Part shown: positions 59,339-64,000 of the stretch, piece by piece
How positions within the stretch are numbered: the first letter of the stretch is position 1
How the letters are laid out: the number at the start of each line of letters is the position of its first letter
Source of the DNA: GH45 sp046704385
GTDB taxonomy: Bacteria > Bacteroidota > Bacteroidia > Bacteroidales > SZUA-534
DNA: 64,000 nt
NCBI GenBank assembly: GCA_046704385.1
Contig: JBJKSB010000061.1
Location: forward strand, 108,945-172,944
Direction of reading: 5' to 3'
Made by a program: the position numbers and the translations under genes
Notes under the pieces: generated by a model
Databases searched by the model: none
Seen by the model: only the letters and a program-made list of their open reading frames with translations
What the model was told of the DNA's origin: nothing

Positions 59339-62002
59339 CTAATCAAACCCCAACGACATTTGCTCGCCAGCCGATTCCGGAGGTGCAGGATTTGATTCAT
59401 CCTGATCGTGAACTTCATCAATAATTTCATCCGGCATCTCTTCTTCTGGCTCTGGTTCTTCTTTCTGCAATGGTTCTATTTCAACTATTTTCTTCACCTC
59501 GTAGTTGGTTAACCGTTTACCCCTGGCTTTATAGCTTTTTACCGCAATAAATTCCTCAGCATCAATAACTTCATCCTCGCGGCTGGCATGTTTACCACCA
59601 AAGGAAATCTGAAACTGCGGCCATTTTTCATCACTAATCAATACCAGCTTTGAGTCAGGGTTTTCGCCAATAAAATTTGTATCCTTGTTAGTTTCCTCAA
59701 ATTCAAAACGCTTCAAATAATAAAAACCCTGTTCGGCATCAAACAAGACTGCTGAGAACACTTTACCCGGTTTATATTTCTCAATACGCAAAACGTTATC
59801 AGGATAATGATTACTGATATCAAAATTGGTCATCAGATATTCCCCATCTTTACCAATAACCAGGATTTTATCGTCACCTTTAAACTCGCCCAGGTACAAT
59901 CCGCGTTCCTCGGTACTCAAACGGAAAACCACTTCGTCGAACCAAATTTTGAGCCCGCCAAGTGTCGAAACCCCCTCCTCTTTCAGAACAATGCGATGTA
60001 CCTGGTGACGGGTAAGAATATTCCCCATACTTTGGCGCCCCTTTATTGCCAGTTCACTAAAATCAATCTCGAAAATGAGTTTTTTAAGTTTCGGCCGGGG
60101 TTTAAGATAAATTTTTATGGTTTCGGCTTCACCATTTGCATTGGCGCTAAAATAAAGAATACGCGAACCCTCTGTCCCTTTGGTCAAATCATATTCCTTA
60201 TCACGCGTTACCCCTTTAACCGGGAAGCGTTTCATATAAGTATGACCAAATTTACCATCGCGGTAAACCACGTTGTAAATGGTCCGCTGATCGTTTTTAT
60301 TAAACACTGCCAAATAATGAATGTCTTTCCCCACAAATGTTTTATCAGATACTTTGGTTACCTGGTAAATACCATCTTTACGGAAAATAATGATATCATC
60401 AATATCGGAACAGTCGCAAACAAACTCCTCTTTACGCATAGCAGGCCCAATTCCGATAAAGCCTTCTTTGTAATTGCAATAAAGTTTTTCATTGGCAACC
60501 ACCACTTTTGTAGCTTCAATATTTTCGAAGTTGCGGAGCTCTGTTTTCCGTTCACGGCCCTTGCTGTGTTTTTTCCTGATTTGCTTAAAGTAGTTAATAG
60601 CATAATCATTCAGGTTTTCCAGATGATTTTTTACTTCGGCAATATCTTCCTCCAATGACAATAATTGATCTTCGGCCTCTTTTGATGAGAATTTCAGGAT
60701 ACGGCGCATTTTTATTTCAAACAGCCTCTTTACATCCTCATCGGTAACCTCACGGATAAATTTATCTTTAAATGGCTTTAACCGTTTATGAATGTGGCCA
60801 ATAACCGACTCATAATCTTTGCCTTCTTCGTATTCTTTATCTTTATAGATTCGTTCCTCAATAAATATTTTTTCAAGCGATGAAAGATGCCAGGCTTCCT
60901 GCAACTCGCCTAATTTAATCAGCAACTCCCGTCGAAGCAGTTCTTTGGTATATTCTGCCGAAAATTTAAGCATCTCGGTAACCCCAATAAACTGGGGTTT
61001 ATCGTTTTCAATTATGCATGAGTTGGGCGAAATGGATACTTCGCAATCAGTAAAAGCATATAAAGCATCAATGGTTTTATCTGGAGAAGTGCCGGGCAAA
61101 AGGTGAACCAGAATTTCAACCTCGGCAGCCGTATTATCATCAATTTTACGGATTTTTATTTTGCCCTTTTCATTTGCCTTAAGTATGGTTTCTATTAATG
61201 ATGAACTATTTTTTCCAAATGGGATATCCTTAATTACCAGGGTTTTCTTATCCAATTTTTCGATACGTGCTCTTACTTTTACAGCTCCACCGCGTAGGCC
61301 GTCGTTATACTTCGACACATCAGCCATACCACCTGTGGGGAAATCAGGGAACAACTCAAATGATTTCCCTAATAAATGCGCGATACAGGCATCAATTAAT
61401 TCAATAAAGTTATGAGGCAGAATTTTTGAGGCCAGCCCCACTGCGATACCTTCAACTCCCTGGGCCAGCAATAAAGGAAATTTAACCGGTAAGGTTACCG
61501 GTTCCTGGTTGCGGCCATCGTACGACGGTTTCCATTCGGTAATTTTAGGACTGAAAACCACATCGAGGGCAAATTTTGATAAACGCGCCTCAATATAACG
61601 GGGCGCTGCAGCACCATCCCCGGTAAAAATATTTCCCCAGTTTCCCTGGCAATCAATCAATAAATCTTTTTGCCCAAGTTGCACCAGGGCATCACCAATT
61701 GACGCATCACCGTGCGGGTGAAACTGCATGGTATTACCAATAATATTGGCCACTTTATTGTACCTGCCATCATCAAGCCTCTTCATGGAATGCAAAATCC
61801 TGCGCTGAACAGGCTTTAGCCCGTCATTTAAATGTGGTACGGCACGTTCCAGGATAACATACGAGGCATAATCCAAAAACCAACTCTGGTACATCCCCGA
61901 AATATGGGAAATGTGTTGCAGATTATCGGTTTTTACATCTTCAGGGTCATGCGAATGACCATTGCCTGGCTTAGGCTCTTGTTTTTCTAACTCTTCGGAC
62001 AT
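59339..62002 (-). CDS. parC: DNA topoisomerase IV/gyrase subunit A
   Basis: Protein of 887 residues. The breakage-reunion domain has PHLNDGLKPVQRRILHSM, FHPHGDASIGDALVQLGQ and the catalytic Tyr136 in AAPRYIEARLS. The C-terminal domain has wheel-like repeats and an acidic tail (EEEMPDEIIDEVHDQDESN). Gyrase and Topo IV are hard to tell apart from one subunit; this pairing with the ParE-type subunit suggests topoisomerase IV. The quinolone-determining position aligned with GyrA Ser83 is Ala100, which is usual in this subfamily as I recall. Gap of 36 bases after parE; one operon. Confidence 0.93.
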   Translation of the reverse strand: MSEELEKQEPKPGNGHSHDPEDVKTDNLQHISHISGMYQSWFLDYASYVILERAVPHLNDGLKPVQRRILHSMKRLDDGRYNKVANIIGNTMQFHPHGDASIGDALVQLGQKDLLIDCQGNWGNIFTGDGAAAPRYIEARLSKFALDVVFSPKITEWKPSYDGRNQEPVTLPVKFPLLLAQGVEGIAVGLASKILPHNFIELIDACIAHLLGKSFELFPDFPTGGMADVSKYNDGLRGGAVKVRARIEKLDKKTLVIKDIPFGKNSSSLIETILKANEKGKIKIRKIDDNTAAEVEILVHLLPGTSPDKTIDALYAFTDCEVSISPNSCIIENDKPQFIGVTEMLKFSAEYTKELLRRELLIKLGELQEAWHLSSLEKIFIEERIYKDKEYEEGKDYESVIGHIHKRLKPFKDKFIREVTDEDVKRLFEIKMRRILKFSSKEAEDQLLSLEEDIAEVKNHLENLNDYAINYFKQIRKKHSKGRERKTELRNFENIEATKVVVANEKLYCNYKEGFIGIGPAMRKEEFVCDCSDIDDIIIFRKDGIYQVTKVSDKTFVGKDIHYLAVFNKNDQRTIYNVVYRDGKFGHTYMKRFPVKGVTRDKEYDLTKGTEGSRILYFSANANGEAETIKIYLKPRPKLKKLIFEIDFSELAIKGRQSMGNILTRHQVHRIVLKEEGVSTLGGLKIWFDEVVFRLSTEERGLYLGEFKGDDKILVIGKDGEYLMTNFDISNHYPDNVLRIEKYKPGKVFSAVLFDAEQGFYYLKRFEFEETNKDTNFIGENPDSKLVLISDEKWPQFQISFGGKHASREDEVIDAEEFIAVKSYKARGKRLTNYEVKKIVEIEPLQKEEPEPEEEMPDEIIDEVHDQDESNPAPPESAGEQMSLGFD

Positions 62003-62038
62003 ATTTTAACTGAATATCTTAAGCTGCAATGCCAGCCA

Positions 62039-63874
62039 TCAGGCCGGTATTTCTTCCTCAATTCTTAAATTCTCAATAATAAACTGTTGCCTGTCGGGTG
62101 TGTTTTTGCCCATGTAAAATTCAAGCAAATCAGCAATTGAATCCCCTTTCCGCAAATTTACCGGATCAAGCCGCATATCTTTCCCAATAAAGTTTTTAAA
62201 CTCATCGGGTGATATCTCACCAAGCCCTTTAAAACGTGTAATCTCAGGATTAGCACCCAGTTTTTTAATGGCCTCTTCCCGCTCCTCATCTGAGTAACAA
62301 TATATGGTTTCCTTTTTGTTCCTTACCCTGAATAACGGGGTTTGCAAAATAAATAAGTGCTTATTCTTTATCAAATCAGGGAAAAACTGTAAAAAGAAAG
62401 TTATGAGCAATAAACGTATATGCATACCGTCAACATCGGCATCTGTTGCAATAATTACATTGTTATACCTAAGATTTTCGAGATCTTCTTCAATGTCAAG
62501 CGCTGCCTGCAACAGGTTAAATTCTTCGTTTTCGTAAACTATTTTTTTAGTAAGCCCGTAACAGTTTAACGGTTTACCTTTCAGGCTAAATACGGCCTGG
62601 GTATCCACATCGCGGCTTTTGGTAATGGAACCCGATGCTGAATCACCCTCGGTTATAAAAATAGAAGTATCAAGTTTACGATCGTGGTTTGAATTATAGT
62701 GTACTCGGCAATCGCGTAATTTTCGGTTATGCAGGTTTGCTTTTTTAGCCCTTTCCTTTGCCAGTTTTTTAATACCTGACATGGCCTTGCGCTCACGCTC
62801 CGATTCCTGGATACGCTTCAGTAAAATGTCGGCGGTTTCTGAATTTTTATGCAAGAAATCATCCAGGTGCTTTTTCAGAAAATCAGTAATAAACTTCACT
62901 ACCGAAGGACCACTCGGCCCAATATCTTTCGACCCCAGCTTGGTTTTGGTTTGTGATTCAAAAACGGGCTCTTCCACTTTTATACTTATGGCCGCACAAA
63001 TAGATGAACGGATATCAGAAGGTTCAAAGCTTTTACCATAAAATTCCCTGATAGTTTTCACAATGGCTTCGCGGAAAGCAGCCAGGTGGGTTCCCCCCTG
63101 TGTTGTATGCTGACCGTTAACAAAAGAATAATATTCCTCGCCATATTGATTCCCATGAGTCATGGCCAGTTCAATATCTTCATCTTTTAAATGAATTACC
63201 GGATATAATCCCGGAGAACTCATGTACTCATCAAGCAGATCCCTTAATCCGTTGCGTGAAACAAACCTTTCACCATTTAAAGTAATTATCAGCCCGGCAT
63301 TTAAGAAAGTATAGTTCCGTAACAGGTTTTCAACGTAATCCGAAATGAAATGATAATTACCAAAAAGTTCTTCATCGGGCCTGAAAACCGTATAAACACC
63401 GTTATCCTCATCTGTTTTTTCAACTGGATAATCATTTATAATTTCACCTGCAGAGAAATCAACAGCTTTAACCTCACCATCACGAAACGATTTAATGTTG
63501 AATTTGGTCGATAATGCATTAACAGCCTTGATACCAACCCCATTCAAGCCCACCGATTTTTTAAACACCTTTGAATCATATTTGGCGCCGGTATTCATTT
63601 TTGATGCAACATCAACAAGCTTACCCAGCGGAATTCCGCGCCCATGGTCACGAACCGATACTTCACGTTCGTTAATGGTAATATCAATTTGTTTTCCGTT
63701 CCCCATCATAAACTCGTCAATAGAGTTATCGAGCACCTCTTTTAACAAAATATAAATACCATCATCGCGGGATGAGCCATCACCCAGCTTACCAATATAC
63801 ATACCCGGACGAAGCCGGATATGCTGTTTCCAATCGAGCGTTTTAATCGCGTCTTCTGAATATACTGCAGACAT
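62039..63874 (-). CDS. parE: DNA topoisomerase IV subunit B
   Basis: ATP-binding subunit of 611 residues: GHKL ATPase with RPGMYIG, LKEVLDNSIDEF and RDHGRGIPLGK (about 25-100), the transducer, and TOPRIM motifs FITEGDSASGSI and IATDADVDGMHIRLLL. It lacks the long insertion of many GyrB proteins, which fits ParE. ATG at 63874, about 10 bases downstream of the predicted transcription start (TATATTTG at 63890-63897). The start codon marks the inner edge of the terminal palindrome. Confidence 0.95.
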   Translation of the reverse strand: MSAVYSEDAIKTLDWKQHIRLRPGMYIGKLGDGSSRDDGIYILLKEVLDNSIDEFMMGNGKQIDITINEREVSVRDHGRGIPLGKLVDVASKMNTGAKYDSKVFKKSVGLNGVGIKAVNALSTKFNIKSFRDGEVKAVDFSAGEIINDYPVEKTDEDNGVYTVFRPDEELFGNYHFISDYVENLLRNYTFLNAGLIITLNGERFVSRNGLRDLLDEYMSSPGLYPVIHLKDEDIELAMTHGNQYGEEYYSFVNGQHTTQGGTHLAAFREAIVKTIREFYGKSFEPSDIRSSICAAISIKVEEPVFESQTKTKLGSKDIGPSGPSVVKFITDFLKKHLDDFLHKNSETADILLKRIQESERERKAMSGIKKLAKERAKKANLHNRKLRDCRVHYNSNHDRKLDTSIFITEGDSASGSITKSRDVDTQAVFSLKGKPLNCYGLTKKIVYENEEFNLLQAALDIEEDLENLRYNNVIIATDADVDGMHIRLLLITFFLQFFPDLIKNKHLFILQTPLFRVRNKKETIYCYSDEEREEAIKKLGANPEITRFKGLGEISPDEFKNFIGKDMRLDPVNLRKGDSIADLLEFYMGKNTPDRQQFIIENLRIEEEIPA

Positions 63875-64000
63875 TTCCTAAGTTTTGGACAAATATAGCT
63901 ATTTGGATGTCGATTTGGAAAGTGAATTATCAACAGCTGTTGATAATTCACTTTCCAAATCGACATCCAAATAGCTATATTTGTCCAAAACTTAGGAAAT
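63873..64000. repeat. 128-bp perfect palindrome at the window end
   Basis: Bases 63873-63936 are the exact reverse complement of 63937-64000 (64-base arms, no spacer, centre CAG|CTG). The palindrome starts within the parE start codon and ends at the window edge, so its true length is unknown. The centre contains TTATCAACA and its inverse TGTTGATAA (63927-63935 and 63938-63946), each one base from a DnaA box. It could be an inverted duplication of the parE upstream region or an assembly or amplification fold-back. Confidence 0.9.
63890..63897 (-). promoter_or_regulatory. Candidate -7 box of parE, mirrored at 63976-63983
   Basis: Minus-strand TATATTTG, exact TAnnTTTG match, 16 bases before the ATG. 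Because of the palindrome an identical box faces outward on the plus strand at 63976-63983. No TTTG -33 partner is seen. Confidence 0.4.

Noticed and set aside
59807..60658. Plus-strand ORF of 283 codons opposite parC
   Set aside because: It is antisense to conserved parC coding sequence; its length reflects codon bias in parC, with no independent support.
59631..61705. Quinolone-resistance mutation at Ala100 of ParC
   Set aside because: Ala at this position appears to be normal in this subfamily, so it is not evidence of selected resistance.
63873..64000. Reading the terminal palindrome as a linear-chromosome telomere
   Set aside because: Bacteroidota chromosomes are circular as known, and nothing like a telomere resolvase is in the window; fold-back or duplication is simpler.

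Overview
The window looks like chromosomal DNA from an AT-rich member of the Bacteroidota, probably Bacteroidales or Marinilabiliales-like. This rests on three things: a recurring promoter -7 box of the form TAnnTTTG, a MoxR/DUF58/DUF4350/DUF4129/SpoIIM/RDD cluster, and families common in that phylum (DUF4421, DUF3332, Reg_prop propellers, Rho with a long N-terminal insert). A PFOR and an NADP-type glutamate dehydrogenase suggest anaerobic or fermentative metabolism. No species assignment is possible from the sequence alone.

Layout. 1-6240: a six-gene minus-strand operon (SpoIIM-like, membrane protein, DUF4129, DUF4350, MoxR, DUF58) with a divergent RDD gene at 6318. 7187-8664: an HNH plus double helix-turn-helix protein behind a palindrome, then mazG. 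8828-10447: a compact, visibly AT-richer three-gene cassette (TIGR04255-family protein plus two unrecognised proteins) with its own promoter. This is the best candidate here for an undescribed system. 10625-16459: a SAM hydrolase operon, a lipoprotein/secreted-protein pair, and a barrel-like protein with a radical SAM enzyme. 16672-18594: phoH and purC. 18600-20554: dispersed repeats, a decayed TPR-type gene, two small membrane proteins and tRNA-Thr, tRNA-Tyr and tRNA-Gly. 20555-31414: an L,D-transpeptidase, PFOR, a DUF4143-type ATPase, a sensor without an output domain, and rho.

31818-42809: a receiver/PPDK-N fusion, gdhA, an OsmC protein, a multispanning membrane protein, efp, a GAF-SpoIIE phosphatase, and a Wzz-like/O-antigen-ligase-like pair. 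42946-50953: a HEAT-like protein, a DUF4421 protein, tsaB, a DUF3332 lipoprotein, an FKBP lipoprotein, mnmA, a cytidylate-kinase-like protein, a YhcC-type radical SAM protein and a threonine aldolase. 51200-58880: a TPR-caspase protein behind two palindromes, a propeller-SpoIIE membrane sensor, a TlpA-like lipoprotein and aroK. 58974-59292: a 319-bp element bounded by 30-bp inverted repeats. 59339-63874: parC and parE.

The last 128 bases form a perfect palindrome running to the window edge. It is either a genuine inverted duplication or an assembly fold-back. Intergenic DNA carries several families of hairpin-forming dispersed repeats. Start codons were revised where a TAnnTTTG box, a signal peptide or a strong Shine-Dalgarno made the longest ORF implausible.
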